Positions 45,864 through 54,974 are shown, counted from the stretch's first letter. The stretch: 64,000 nt of DNA from Candidatus Dojkabacteria bacterium (GCA_023229785.1 JALNYV010000001.1:434001-498000), one strand, 5' to 3'. The notes: generated by a model not told the origin, from the sequence alone. Translations and numbers: made by a program.

Positions 45864-47534
45864 ATGATAAAGAACAAAAATGAAGAGTTATTAAAACTCT
45901 GTACCCTTTCTGGTACAAATGAGGTTGGTAGAAACTGCAATTTCATCGAACTGGGAAAAGATATATTGATAATTGATGCTGGATTTTCTTTTCCTGGCGA
46001 AGAGATGTATGGAATTGACTATCTACTTCCGAATGTTAAATACTTAGCAAATAGAAAGAGAGACATAAAAGGAATACTGATTACACATGGACATCTTGAC
46101 CATATAGGGGCCCTACAATATATTCTCCCAGAGCTTGGATTTCCCCCTATATTTGCTGGAGAGTTTGCATGTGCTTTAATCGCAGAAAAGTTAGATGAGG
46201 CAAATCTCCTCTCAAAGGTAAAAATAAACGCTGTAAGAAGAGGAGAGGTTCTACGACTTGGGGCATTTAGAATAACCTTCATAGGAATCAACCATTCAAT
46301 TCCAGATTCAAGTTCAATATTTATTGAATCTTCAAAGGGAAATATTCTTGTTTCAGGAGACTATAAGATTGATGATACTCCAGTAAATGAGCCAAGGATT
46401 AATACTGACTATCTCAGATCATTACAAGGAAAAGTGGATATCGCACTTTTAGAAAGTACATATGCAGGCAAGCCAGGAAAGGCAAAATCCGAAAGCGAAG
46501 CGGCTGTTAACTTGGAGCGAATAATCTCTGCACATAAAGGGCGAGTGATTGTTTCTGCATTTGCCTCTCTTGTTAGTAGACTATACTCACTCCTAAAGAT
46601 AGCGCAGAAAACCGGAAGAAAGGTTGTTCTTTCTGGAAGAAGCTTACATACGATTATCAAGATTGCTGTAGATCAAAGATATTTAGAAATTCCTGAAAAT
46701 CTAATCATTGACGAAAGGGAGATGAAGAAATATGCAGATAACCAGCTAATGCTTATTACCACTGGTTCTCAGGCTGAACGATATGCGGCATTAAACAGGA
46801 TTGCGCTTGGAGAGCATAAGTTCATACAAGCTAAAAAGACAGATTTAGTAATCATGTCCAGCTCTGAAATTCCAGAAAACATAAGCAAGATTGACCATAT
46901 GACAAACGCCCTGATTAAACAAGGAATAGACTTGGTAAAAAATAGTGAAGAAGATGGAGTTCATGCAAGTGGACATGGCATGCAAGAGGATATGAAGATA
47001 TTCTATGAACTAATTAGACCTAAATATGTAATGCCAGTGCACGGAAGTCTAACTATGAGATACCAAAGCAAGAAAAACTATCTGGCATGGGGGCATCCTG
47101 AAGACAAGGTTGTATTAACTGAGGATGGGCAGGTGTGGAGCTTTGATGGACAGAATTTAAAAAAGAGTGAAAATATCGAAAGCCGACCAATTATGATTGA
47201 TGGACTTGGAACAATGGATACGGGGGATATAGTGCTTAGAGACAGAAAACAGCTTGCAGAATACGGAATATTTGTAATTGTCTTAAACATTCACTCAAAG
47301 ACAAAAGCGTTAATTGGAAGACCGAGATTTGTCTCAAGAGGATTCATATATATGAAAACTGGGCAAGCAATACTGAAAGAAATTGAGAATATCGTTTTAG
47401 ATACTCATAGAGAATGGCTAAAAGAACCAAAAAAGGATCTGTCCGATTTCAGTTTTACACTTGAAAAGAAAGTTTCTAAAATAATTGCAAAGAAAACGGA
47501 AAGAGAACCAATTGTTCTAATCTCAATTATCTAA
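45864..47534 (+). CDS. rnj: Ribonuclease J
   Basis: 556 residues. A metallo-beta-lactamase fold with HGHLDH (ITHGHLDHIGAL), the beta-CASP region (VIVSAFASLVSRLYSLLKIA) and the late histidine motifs (HASGHGMQEDMK, MPVHGSLTMRYQ). RNase J is a 5'-3' exo- and endoribonuclease for mRNA decay and rRNA maturation, the main 5' exonuclease of bacteria with a Gram-positive-type decay system. If many transcripts are leaderless here, their 5' ends would be directly exposed to it. Confidence 0.95.
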   Translation: MIKNKNEELLKLCTLSGTNEVGRNCNFIELGKDILIIDAGFSFPGEEMYGIDYLLPNVKYLANRKRDIKGILITHGHLDHIGALQYILPELGFPPIFAGEFACALIAEKLDEANLLSKVKINAVRRGEVLRLGAFRITFIGINHSIPDSSSIFIESSKGNILVSGDYKIDDTPVNEPRINTDYLRSLQGKVDIALLESTYAGKPGKAKSESEAAVNLERIISAHKGRVIVSAFASLVSRLYSLLKIAQKTGRKVVLSGRSLHTIIKIAVDQRYLEIPENLIIDEREMKKYADNQLMLITTGSQAERYAALNRIALGEHKFIQAKKTDLVIMSSSEIPENISKIDHMTNALIKQGIDLVKNSEEDGVHASGHGMQEDMKIFYELIRPKYVMPVHGSLTMRYQSKKNYLAWGHPEDKVVLTEDGQVWSFDGQNLKKSENIESRPIMIDGLGTMDTGDIVLRDRKQLAEYGIFVIVLNIHSKTKALIGRPRFVSRGFIYMKTGQAILKEIENIVLDTHREWLKEPKKDLSDFSFTLEKKVSKIIAKKTEREPIVLISII

Positions 47535-47535
47535 T

Positions 47536-49125
47536 ATGGAAGACTATATTTTAGAAAGAGAAAAAATAACTCTGGAGGATGTAAAACCAAAAGATAGAAT
47601 CGACGGTTATCCAATAACTACCAAAAAATGGACTAGAAAGCTTCTTGAACTAATTCCAGGGATTGTGTCTTGGACGTTTATACTTTCCCCACTTATTGTT
47701 TCTCTTCTTGGGATTCCTGAAGTATTAGTCTTCTACATTGCTTTTTTAACTGTATATTGGATATTTAGAGGAATAAGGTTTGTGATTGGACTTGCAATTG
47801 GAGTTAGAAGAATGGAAAGGGATATGGCTATTGACTGGATTGGAAAAGTCAAAGCAGAATTTCCAAAAGAGTATGAGGATTTAAGTATTGTGTACTTACC
47901 AGCTATATCAAAGGAAGGGAGGGATACTATGGAATCCTCCCTTATTGAAATTGCTAAATCAGATTTTGGTAGTAGTAAGATCTCTGTAGTATTTGCAATA
48001 GAGGGAATGTTTTCAGAAACCCAGATTCCTATATTTAAACAGCTTAAAGCGAAGTATGGAAACAAGTTTAAAGAGATGTTGTGCTACATTCATCCTGCGG
48101 ATATTCCGGGAGAAATAATTGGAGTGAAGGGTGCTAATATTAACTGGGCAACAAGAGAGTATGTAAAATATCTAACTAAAAAAGGTGATGATATTGGGAG
48201 ATATCTCATTGCCCCTGTTGATAGTGATTGGAGACCACACAAGAAGCTTTTTTCAGCAATAGCATATAAATATTTTAGCAGTGAGAACAGGGACCATAAA
48301 TATTATGTTTCAGCAATTCATACGTACAACAACAATCTTTGGAAGGTTCCACCACTTGTTAGAATGCACTCTATGACAACCCCAATGGCTATACTTCATA
48401 ACTGGGTAGTAGCAAGAAGAACGCAAGAGACATTCTCTGCATATGTCGTAAATTTGAGAACTGTACACGAGACTGAGTACTGGGCACCAGATATCCAAAA
48501 TGATGATACAGCCTTTTACTGGAATGCACTTATTAGATATAACGGGGACTTTACGGGTGAGGAAGTATATATACCTACATACAATGATGCCGTTGAAAAT
48601 GAAAATAGGATTAAAACACACACCTCTCTTTATAAGCAACAACATAGGTGGGGGTGGGGGATTATTGTTTTCCCAATAACCTTAGCTGCTCTATTTGAAA
48701 ACAAGAAGATCCCTATACATAAGAAGTTAGATATCATATGGATTCTTATTGAAAACAGACTTCTCTACCTAACTGTTGTATATATGCTAACTCTTGCCCT
48801 TCCAATCCTTAATATATTAAGCCCAAAATATGTATTTAGCTCCGCTTCATATAATCTCCCAAAACTTCTTAGCTACATCATGACATCACTAATGTTCATT
48901 AACCTACCAGTTATTTACCTTAGAAGAAAGATTGCTCCAATTCCAAAGGGCTGGAGTATTTGGAGGCATATTTGGGACTACTGTGAGACATTTCTAATTT
49001 CAATAAACATGCTTAGCTTTGGATTTCTTCCGTATATTCAAGCTCACACAGAGTTAATGATCGGTAAAAATGCAAGAAAGGTGTTATACATTACAGACAA
49101 GGTTGCAATCAAAAAACGCAATTAA
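47536..49125 (+). CDS. Membrane glycosyltransferase, processive GT2 type
   Basis: 529 residues. Two N-terminal membrane segments (residues 38-90), a cytoplasmic GT2 domain with a DxD-like APVDSDWRP and a QxxRW motif (KQQHRWGWG, about residue 368), and several C-terminal membrane segments. This layout is that of cellulose- or hyaluronan-synthase-like enzymes that polymerise and may export a glycan. The product is unknown. It starts one base after the RNase J stop, on the same transcript. Confidence 0.8.
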   Translation: MEDYILEREKITLEDVKPKDRIDGYPITTKKWTRKLLELIPGIVSWTFILSPLIVSLLGIPEVLVFYIAFLTVYWIFRGIRFVIGLAIGVRRMERDMAIDWIGKVKAEFPKEYEDLSIVYLPAISKEGRDTMESSLIEIAKSDFGSSKISVVFAIEGMFSETQIPIFKQLKAKYGNKFKEMLCYIHPADIPGEIIGVKGANINWATREYVKYLTKKGDDIGRYLIAPVDSDWRPHKKLFSAIAYKYFSSENRDHKYYVSAIHTYNNNLWKVPPLVRMHSMTTPMAILHNWVVARRTQETFSAYVVNLRTVHETEYWAPDIQNDDTAFYWNALIRYNGDFTGEEVYIPTYNDAVENENRIKTHTSLYKQQHRWGWGIIVFPITLAALFENKKIPIHKKLDIIWILIENRLLYLTVVYMLTLALPILNILSPKYVFSSASYNLPKLLSYIMTSLMFINLPVIYLRRKIAPIPKGWSIWRHIWDYCETFLISINMLSFGFLPYIQAHTELMIGKNARKVLYITDKVAIKKRN

Positions 49126-49132
49126 TTAGTTG

Positions 49133-49141
49133 TGATATACT
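49133..49141 (+). promoter_or_regulatory. Extended -10 promoter of the FtsA-like gene, leaderless type
   Basis: TG-a-TATACT ending 7 nt before the ATG at 49149. Confidence 0.72.
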
Positions 49142-49148
49142 GAACTAT

Positions 49149-50387
49149 ATGGTTAGGCTACCGTTTTTCAAAACAAAAAGTAAGATAAATAAAGAGAGCA
49201 ATATCGTTGCAATTGATATTGGAACGGAGGTATTAAAAACGATACTTTTCAAAGTTTCTCCTGAAGGAGTTGAGACTATAAAGGTTGCTAGAATTGAGCA
49301 ACAGCAAAACGCAATGAATAGAGGAATTATTACAAACCTTTCAACTGTTTTAGAAAACTGCCACCTAGCACTTCGAGAAATATCAAAAGATTTAAACGAG
49401 GCAGACCTTCCAAAAAGCGTAGTCATGGGGATAGCGGGAGAGTATGTTCAGGGAGTTTCAATTGTCGTAAATTACGAAAGGGAGGTAAACTTCGAAAAAT
49501 TAGTTGATATTAAAGAGCAAGAGAAAATTATTTCCAAAGTACACGCACAAATTCTACAAGGAGGAAAAGAGGATTTAGCACTTCGAACAGGTCTAACACA
49601 AGAAGATATAGAGATTCTACATATAACAGTAACGGGCATGGAGATAGGGGGAATGCCGGTTGATTCACTTGTTGGATTTAAAGGAAAGAGTGTAAAGCTG
49701 TTTTTCTTTGCATCATTTGCTCCAAAAACATATGTTTCCGCGTTGCAAACAGTAGCAAAATCACTGAACTTAAGCTTAATTGGAATTGTAAGCCAACCTT
49801 TTGCAATTGCAAGAGCATTTGCAGGGGCTAAATCAAAAGACTTCAGTGCTATTTTCATTGATATTGGGGGGGGGACAACAGATATTGCAGTACTAGACCA
49901 AGGAAATGTTATTGATACTCAAATGTTTGCATTCGGGGGAAGAGTATTTACAAAGGAAATTGCAAGAGAGATAAAGCTCGATTATAGACACGCAGAAAGT
50001 AGAAAGATTAAATACTCTCAAGAGGAATTAACAAAAGGCGTCCAAGGTGAAGTAAAAAAGATTATGTATCCTGTTGCACAGGCATGGATGAAAACACTGA
50101 AAGCAGCTTTTGAGATGAACAAGGAGATAGTGTCTTTCCCTCCAAAGATATATCTGTGCGGAGGGGGTGCACTTCTTCCTGAGATAAAAGAGGTTATGAT
50201 GGAATTCCCATGGACTAAGTTTCTTCCATTCCCAACTGTTCCTAAGATATCCTTCTTTTCACCAAGTAAGTTCGAGAAATTAGTTGATAATTCAAATGAT
50301 TTAGATCATATTTACGATGTAACACCAACAGCACTGACGCTTTTTGCTTATGAAAAAATATTTAATCCAGAAAACTTTAACGCATAA
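49149..50387 (+). CDS. FtsA/PilM-like actin-fold ATPase
   Basis: 412 residues. Actin-fold motifs: IVAIDIGTEVLKTILF (phosphate 1), the SHS2/1C subdomain after KSVVMGIAGEYVQG, IFIDIGGGTTDIAVLDQG (phosphate 2) and an adenosine motif (IYLCGGGALLPEI). Length and the GFKGKSVKLFFF region fit FtsA, which anchors FtsZ at the division site; PilM is close in fold and is an alternative, given the PilN/PilO genes at 38.8-40.0 kb. No typical C-terminal amphipathic helix is obvious. The stop overlaps the next start (TAATG). ftsZ is not in the window. Confidence 0.82.
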   Translation: MVRLPFFKTKSKINKESNIVAIDIGTEVLKTILFKVSPEGVETIKVARIEQQQNAMNRGIITNLSTVLENCHLALREISKDLNEADLPKSVVMGIAGEYVQGVSIVVNYEREVNFEKLVDIKEQEKIISKVHAQILQGGKEDLALRTGLTQEDIEILHITVTGMEIGGMPVDSLVGFKGKSVKLFFFASFAPKTYVSALQTVAKSLNLSLIGIVSQPFAIARAFAGAKSKDFSAIFIDIGGGTTDIAVLDQGNVIDTQMFAFGGRVFTKEIAREIKLDYRHAESRKIKYSQEELTKGVQGEVKKIMYPVAQAWMKTLKAAFEMNKEIVSFPPKIYLCGGGALLPEIKEVMMEFPWTKFLPFPTVPKISFFSPSKFEKLVDNSNDLDHIYDVTPTALTLFAYEKIFNPENFNA

Positions 50388-52306
50388 TGGAAGCTATTAA
50401 AGGTAAAAATGTTTTAGAAATTGAAAAAATTGTCGTTTCTGGGGACGATGAGTTAATCGATATATTAAAAGAATTAGAAGAGAGTAATTCAAAAAAAATC
50501 ATACTCACGTTCACTGAACCAACAGATATATTGATTAGTCCAATTAATTTAAAGGTTATTTTAGAGCAAGCCGATGAGCTTACCAAGCCTTTAATAGCCC
50601 TCATTGTCCAAAATCCAACAGGAATCAGGAATGCAAGAGAAATTGGAATGACCGCAACAGAAACGAGTGGGTCAATATTAGATTCTTTTTGGGAGGAAGC
50701 CGAAAGAGAAATGAACGAAAGAATTAAGGAAAAGGAGGTGAGTTTGAAAAAAAGAAAGATACAGAAGAAAGCGAGTGGGGAAGGGGAGATTGTTGGGATA
50801 GTTCCAGAGGTTGAAGCAATTGAAAAAGTAAAACCTAAGATTGATTCTAAAAGCGAATTTCAGAAAAATATTGAAGATGCTCTTTCTAAATCAACTAAAA
50901 GCACGGAAGGGAAAAAGAAAGTCATTAACGAAAACGGGTTAATGATAGGGATAGATTCAGAGCTTGAACAAAAAACACAACCTGAGGGAACTGGTCCAAG
51001 TATGATTGGAAAAAACATTAGAACGCTCCCAGTAGAAGAGGAAGGGGTGCAAACAAAAAGGAATATACCAGTTAAAATCCCAAAGATTAACTTTAAAAAG
51101 ATAAGGTTCCCTAAATTTAAAATGGGCTTGTTTCTTAAAATATTTCTGCCAATAATCTCTGTAATTATAATTGCACTTGCCCTAGCATACATATTTCTAC
51201 CTTTTGTAAAACTAAATATATTTGTACAAAGCAAACAAGTAGCAATAGAAAAAACTTTTACTGGAGACATAACTGTAACAGAACTAAGTATCGAAAATGG
51301 AAAAGTTCCTGTGAAAAAAGAGACTGTTGCAAAAGATACCTCAGATACGATAAAAGCATCAGGAACGGGGTATAAAGGAACGAAAGCACAAGGGATGGTG
51401 GTCTTTACATATTGGGATTTAATTCATACCAATACTCCTTTAAACCTTCCTGCGGAAACAAAAATAACCTCAAGTAAAGGCTATACATATACAACAAACA
51501 CAGCAGTAATAATCGGAACGGGAGGAGACCCAACTAGTAGTCCAGTTCCAGTTACTGCAACAGCGGTAGGGGAGGAGTTTAACATAATTAAGGGAGATTT
51601 CTTTACTGTCACTGGATACACTCAAACCGTTCTTTCCGCCATTAATAATGATACGGATTTCACCGGAGGGACAAAAACATCATATACAATTCTTTCTCTT
51701 GCTGATGTTACAAAATCGTCTGATGCTCTTAAGAAACTACTTTTCGACCAGTCGGTAGAAGATTTAAACGTATTGAATGTTGAAGGGTGGAAATTAATAG
51801 ACTCAACTATTGTAAAGAAACTAGATGGGGAGGTAGTAACCGATATCCCAATTGGAGCAGAGGCAGACGACGTAAATGTAACCGTTAGAACAAAGGTTAC
51901 AGGGCTTTTCTATCAATTTGGGCTATTAGATGGAAGTATAAACAAGATGTTGACTGATAAGGCAGATAATGAAAATCTTTTTACAGGAAATAATTCGACA
52001 TTAGTATTTAGTCAAAATATAACTAAAGATATAAAGGTAACAGGGGTAAAAAAAGAAGTAGCTACAATATTCGTAAAAGCATCCTCATGGATCAGACCTG
52101 AAATAAACAAAGAAGATTTAATAAAAGAGCTTAAAGGAAAAGGATGGAATAAAGGGATTGATGTACTAAAAAGTAAATCATATATGGCAAAAGATGCTGA
52201 GCTTACATTTCAACCTACATACTTCCCAGCATTCCTTAGATACTTCCCAACAACGCAAGGTAGGATATACATTTCTATTGAAAAAGTAGATTCTTCTGCA
52301 GAATAG
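50387..52306 (+). CDS. Membrane-anchored surface protein with baseplate-J-like region
   Basis: 639 residues. A small N-terminal alpha/beta domain (VVSGDDELIDILKELEESN, IILTFTEPTDILI), a charged Lys/Glu-rich linker, one membrane segment near residues 250-272 (IFLPIISVIIIALALAYIF) and a large outer part rich in Thr/Val beta strands. The segment GTGYKGTKAQGMVVFTYWDL with repeated Thr turns resembles baseplate-J-type proteins often annotated in candidate-phyla genomes. Function unknown. Translation coupled to the FtsA-like gene suggests a link between the cell-division/pilus ATPase and the surface. Confidence 0.65.
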   Translation: MEAIKGKNVLEIEKIVVSGDDELIDILKELEESNSKKIILTFTEPTDILISPINLKVILEQADELTKPLIALIVQNPTGIRNAREIGMTATETSGSILDSFWEEAEREMNERIKEKEVSLKKRKIQKKASGEGEIVGIVPEVEAIEKVKPKIDSKSEFQKNIEDALSKSTKSTEGKKKVINENGLMIGIDSELEQKTQPEGTGPSMIGKNIRTLPVEEEGVQTKRNIPVKIPKINFKKIRFPKFKMGLFLKIFLPIISVIIIALALAYIFLPFVKLNIFVQSKQVAIEKTFTGDITVTELSIENGKVPVKKETVAKDTSDTIKASGTGYKGTKAQGMVVFTYWDLIHTNTPLNLPAETKITSSKGYTYTTNTAVIIGTGGDPTSSPVPVTATAVGEEFNIIKGDFFTVTGYTQTVLSAINNDTDFTGGTKTSYTILSLADVTKSSDALKKLLFDQSVEDLNVLNVEGWKLIDSTIVKKLDGEVVTDIPIGAEADDVNVTVRTKVTGLFYQFGLLDGSINKMLTDKADNENLFTGNNSTLVFSQNITKDIKVTGVKKEVATIFVKASSWIRPEINKEDLIKELKGKGWNKGIDVLKSKSYMAKDAELTFQPTYFPAFLRYFPTTQGRIYISIEKVDSSAE

Positions 52307-52308
52307 GA

Positions 52309-52314
52309 TATAAT
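52309..52314 (+). promoter_or_regulatory. -10 box of tRNA-Ser
   Basis: TATAAT 11 nt upstream of the mature tRNA 5' end. Confidence 0.6.
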
Positions 52315-52325
52315 TTCACATATTT

Positions 52326-52415
52326 GGAGAGGTGCCTGAGTGGCCGAAAGGAAATGATTGGAAATCGTTCGTACATGAAAATGTACCGCGGGTTCGAATC
52401 CCGCTCTCTCCGCCA
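52326..52415 (+). tRNA. tRNA-Ser(GGA)
   Basis: Class II tRNA of 90 nt with CCA encoded. Acceptor stem GGAGAGG/TCTCTCC (last pair G-U), D arm starting CCTGAGTGG, anticodon stem AATGA/TCGTT with loop TTGGAAA giving anticodon GGA (reads UCU/UCC), a long variable arm (GTACAT/ATGTAC) and T arm GCGGG-TTCGAAT-CCCGC. Discriminator G, as in serine tRNAs. Its last bases begin a direct repeat found again at 54370. Confidence 0.96.
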
Positions 52416-52440
52416 AGGTTTCAAGGTAGCGACAAGACCC
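52409..52440 (+). repeat. 32-bp direct repeat, copy 1 (starts in tRNA-Ser 3' end)
   Basis: From TCCGCCA (the end of tRNA-Ser) through GGTAGCGACAAGACCC. Copy 2 at 54370-54401 differs at 2 positions. Candidate attachment-site-like boundary. Confidence 0.85.
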
Positions 52441-52459
52441 ACTCACTATTATGAAAATT

Positions 52460-54244
52460 CTATTTAGGGGGAACTATACTTTGATTTTTAATTCTAACTA
52501 TTATTGGTTCCCCGCTTACTTGAAATTGCAATTGTTGAGAAATATATTTCTTATTACTTGGAACAGCCCTTGTTAGTTGAGTTATAACTTCCACTTCAGT
52601 ATCTTTTGCCAATACTGACGAGATATTTATCGGCAGATTCTCATCTTTATTATCTGAATAATAATCGGTAGGGGACCAAAATACGAGAATTTGACTCTTG
52701 TCAGATTCGTCTTCAAAAACTTTACATATAATATTTTCATCGCCAACTTTTATTTCACCTTTAGGAACAACGGAAGATGAGAAAATTGAATTAAAATTTT
52801 TATACGCAAAATATGTCTTTGTCTTCTTCCCAAATTTATCGATAAATGAAAAATCTTCACTTTCTGATGTAAGTGTCCACGGGCTTGCAGGTAGTCCTAA
52901 ATACCTGTCTAATAGCCACCCTCTTAAGTTATATTCTGCCTGTTGCTGCCGTGTTAACTCACCAGCTGGATAGCCTGACTCACTAGTTCGTATATCTTTT
53001 ATTCCTAAACTTGACACTTTTTTCATTAAAGAGAGTACCTCTCCCTCATAAGATCCTTCCACACCCCAATCAAATCGTCCCTTTGGAGCACTATCGCCAC
53101 GAAAACCTTCCAAAGTTTCGTTCCATTTTGGTCCACAAAGCTCAGGTTTTTTACCAAATCTATATGGATTAAACGATATATAATCAACAACTTTCGTAGG
53201 ATCATACCCACACTTTCTTATAGCCTCAAGTGTTTTCTCTATATAATCCACATCAGCGAAAGCCACATTAATCCCTATTTTAGAATTTGGGGATTCTTGT
53301 TTAACCGCATATGAAGCCATAATAACTGCCAGAGCATATTCTTCAGGTTTTCTACCTTCAGATGAAAATTCTCCGTGCCTCCCAGAATCAGCGTTATGTT
53401 TAAATTTTCCATGTCCATTATCATCTAGATTATGATTTGGTTCCACCCAAACATCAAATTCTGCATTCGGACATTTAGACGCAACAAATTGACAATATTT
53501 GCCCCATTTTTCTAACTCATCTTTATGTGAAGGAATATGAAAATTGGTTTGACCTTCCTCTAAAACTTTTGTCTCTGGATTTATGAATGTGGTCATGTTT
53601 TTAACAGTTCCCCCGCTTTCATTTTGATATTCCGCAATTCCAGGACCCAAAGCTATCTGAACTCTGATTCCTTTCTCAATTTCCTTTCTCACATAGGTAA
53701 AAGCTTCCTCTTGTTTAGGACTTACAGATGTAATATCTAGATGTCTAGAATCAAAAGATCCTTTACACATATGGATTTTTACAGATCCATCCACACCGAG
53801 TTCACTCAACATTTCTGTCTCAGCCCGTCGTTTTTCTGCACTTTGAGAATTCCTTTTCTCAATCTCCATCTTTATTATATCTACTGCATGCTCAACAGGT
53901 ATCTCTTTGATGTATTTTTCATCTAATTGAAGTTCTTGTCTAAAATTTGCTAATGTTTGTTTTGGATCCTTCAATAACCCAGCCGATTGCTCGTCAGAGA
54001 TATAATCATATCCTACAGAACCTTCACCTAAAACATTCATTCCATGAGCATGTTTCCTGTTCTCAGAAAGTACCTCAGGGGTTAAAATGTTTTGAATTTC
54101 AACAACCTTCTGGGAATCAATAACATCTAGTTTTATTTCAACAGTCTTTTCTTGCGCTTTAGATTCAAGTGGTTGAGGCACGCCTGTTTCTTCTACAGTG
54201 GGCTCGGCTGAGGAATCTGATGGCTCAACTTCCGTAATATCCAT
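52460..54244 (-). CDS. Putative glycoside hydrolase (TIM-barrel, clan A-like), cytoplasmic
   Basis: 594 residues with no signal peptide or membrane segment. After a 150-residue acidic N-terminal region, the core reads like a (beta/alpha)8 glycosidase: DVWVEPNHN with E268 in the acid/base position, VDYISFNPYRFG, and RTSESGYPAG with E422 in the nucleophile position. A C-terminal beta domain follows (ILVFWSPTDYY). The assignment rests on spacing of these Glu motifs only. Lies between the two 32-bp repeats. TTGCGT, 17 bp, TATTCT precede the ATG by 7 nt. Confidence 0.6.
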   Translation of the reverse strand: MDITEVEPSDSSAEPTVEETGVPQPLESKAQEKTVEIKLDVIDSQKVVEIQNILTPEVLSENRKHAHGMNVLGEGSVGYDYISDEQSAGLLKDPKQTLANFRQELQLDEKYIKEIPVEHAVDIIKMEIEKRNSQSAEKRRAETEMLSELGVDGSVKIHMCKGSFDSRHLDITSVSPKQEEAFTYVRKEIEKGIRVQIALGPGIAEYQNESGGTVKNMTTFINPETKVLEEGQTNFHIPSHKDELEKWGKYCQFVASKCPNAEFDVWVEPNHNLDDNGHGKFKHNADSGRHGEFSSEGRKPEEYALAVIMASYAVKQESPNSKIGINVAFADVDYIEKTLEAIRKCGYDPTKVVDYISFNPYRFGKKPELCGPKWNETLEGFRGDSAPKGRFDWGVEGSYEGEVLSLMKKVSSLGIKDIRTSESGYPAGELTRQQQAEYNLRGWLLDRYLGLPASPWTLTSESEDFSFIDKFGKKTKTYFAYKNFNSIFSSSVVPKGEIKVGDENIICKVFEDESDKSQILVFWSPTDYYSDNKDENLPINISSVLAKDTEVEVITQLTRAVPSNKKYISQQLQFQVSGEPIIVRIKNQSIVPPK

Positions 54245-54278
54245 AGTATAAAGAATATTTCATTAATATGCATAACGC

Positions 54279-54310
54279 AAATGAGACTCCTTTTTTATAC
54301 TGTCTCATTT
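54279..54310. repeat. 9-bp inverted repeat in divergent spacer
   Basis: AAATGAGAC and GTCTCATTT separated by 14 bp of mainly T/A. It overlaps the likely -35 region of the glycosidase-like gene, so it could be an operator. A related arrangement with one arm inverted lies at 56640-56680. Confidence 0.6.
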
Positions 54311-54348
54311 GTCTCATTCTCATTTTGATGTATTATTAGTGTGGAATA

Positions 54349-54373
54349 TTGGGTTCCAGACCCGTATGTTCCG
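54349..54373 (+). repeat. 25-bp repeat R, copy 1
   Basis: Starts TTGGGTTCCAGACCC and ends GTTCCG. Identical to 54987-55011, and with a diverged form at 56708-56731 that differs only by transitions. Copy 1 runs directly into the second copy of the 32-bp tRNA-end repeat. Confidence 0.85.
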
Positions 54374-54401
54374 CCAAGGTATCAGGGTAGCGACAAGACC
54401 C
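54370..54401 (+). repeat. 32-bp direct repeat, copy 2
   Basis: Repeats the tRNA-Ser terminal TCCGCCA and the following 25 bp with 2 mismatches. With copy 1 (52409-52440) it brackets the glycosidase-like gene, about 1.96 kb apart. Confidence 0.85.
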
Positions 54402-54422
54402 GTTTGCTTCAATTATTTTTCT

Positions 54423-54431
54423 TGCTATTAT
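54423..54431 (+). promoter_or_regulatory. Extended -10 promoter, leaderless type
   Basis: TG-c-TATTAT ending 6 nt before the ATG at 54438. Confidence 0.65.
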
Positions 54432-54437
54432 GAGACT

Positions 54438-54974
54438 ATGGTCAACCCAATGGCTTTTCAGGGAGATATTCACGAAATTCCTAATCAAGTAAGTTCTTTT
54501 AAAACTGAAAAGGGCTCAGTTTACACATATACACTCTATGGAAGAACCCAAAGGAAAAAAGTTTCTACTACGGGGGAAGAGGAACGCCCAATAAACGATA
54601 TGATTTGTTTTGTACCTACAAGAGAAATAGCTCTAAAAGACACACCTCCGGAAATGACTACTTACTTTGGAGTAACAGAGGATGAATTTACAGACGGAAT
54701 ATTAAGTATTATTGGGAATCCTAAACTTAAAACAAAAATAGCTTCAAGAAATGGTGGCCAAGCGATTTTTGTTACATCTAATTTAGAAATACAAAAAGCA
54801 GTTAGCCCAGTGCTTGTAGTTTTAAATCGGGATGATAATAAAGTTGTAACCTTCCTAAATGTAAAGGCGAAGCCAGAAATCGGATTAAGACCATTTGATA
54901 CAAGAAAATACCAAGTACCAAATGGATGGGAAAGAAGTAATCACCTTGGGCATAAAATTGTCGAAATAAGTTAG
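54438..54974 (+). CDS. Hypothetical protein, orphan, 178 aa
   Basis: Unrecognised soluble protein of 178 residues, rich in beta strands (SVYTYTLYGRTQRKKVS, VSPVLVVLNRDDNKVVTFLNV). The open frame extends back to 54309 through the repeats, but the extended -10 box ending 6 nt before the ATG at 54438 picks that start. It lies between copies 1 and 2 of the 25-bp repeat R in the accessory region. Confidence 0.65.
   Translation: MVNPMAFQGDIHEIPNQVSSFKTEKGSVYTYTLYGRTQRKKVSTTGEEERPINDMICFVPTREIALKDTPPEMTTYFGVTEDEFTDGILSIIGNPKLKTKIASRNGGQAIFVTSNLEIQKAVSPVLVVLNRDDNKVVTFLNVKAKPEIGLRPFDTRKYQVPNGWERSNHLGHKIVEIS

Noticed and set aside
47536..49125. Cellulose synthase (bcsA) as a specific name
   Set aside because: QxxRW and membrane layout fit the processive GT2 class, but product-specific partners and the PilZ domain are absent.
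54349..54376. A second tRNA gene or half tRNA at the repeat, because it ends in CCGCCA
   Set aside because: No matching 5' half or anticodon arm is found, the T-loop has C instead of a purine at position 57 and the stem has mismatches. It is better explained as a repeat junction.
54309..54437. N-terminal extension of the 178-aa orphan gene to 54309
   Set aside because: The extension reads through both repeats and the promoter box; the sequence looks non-coding (many Cys, Phe and Tyr).
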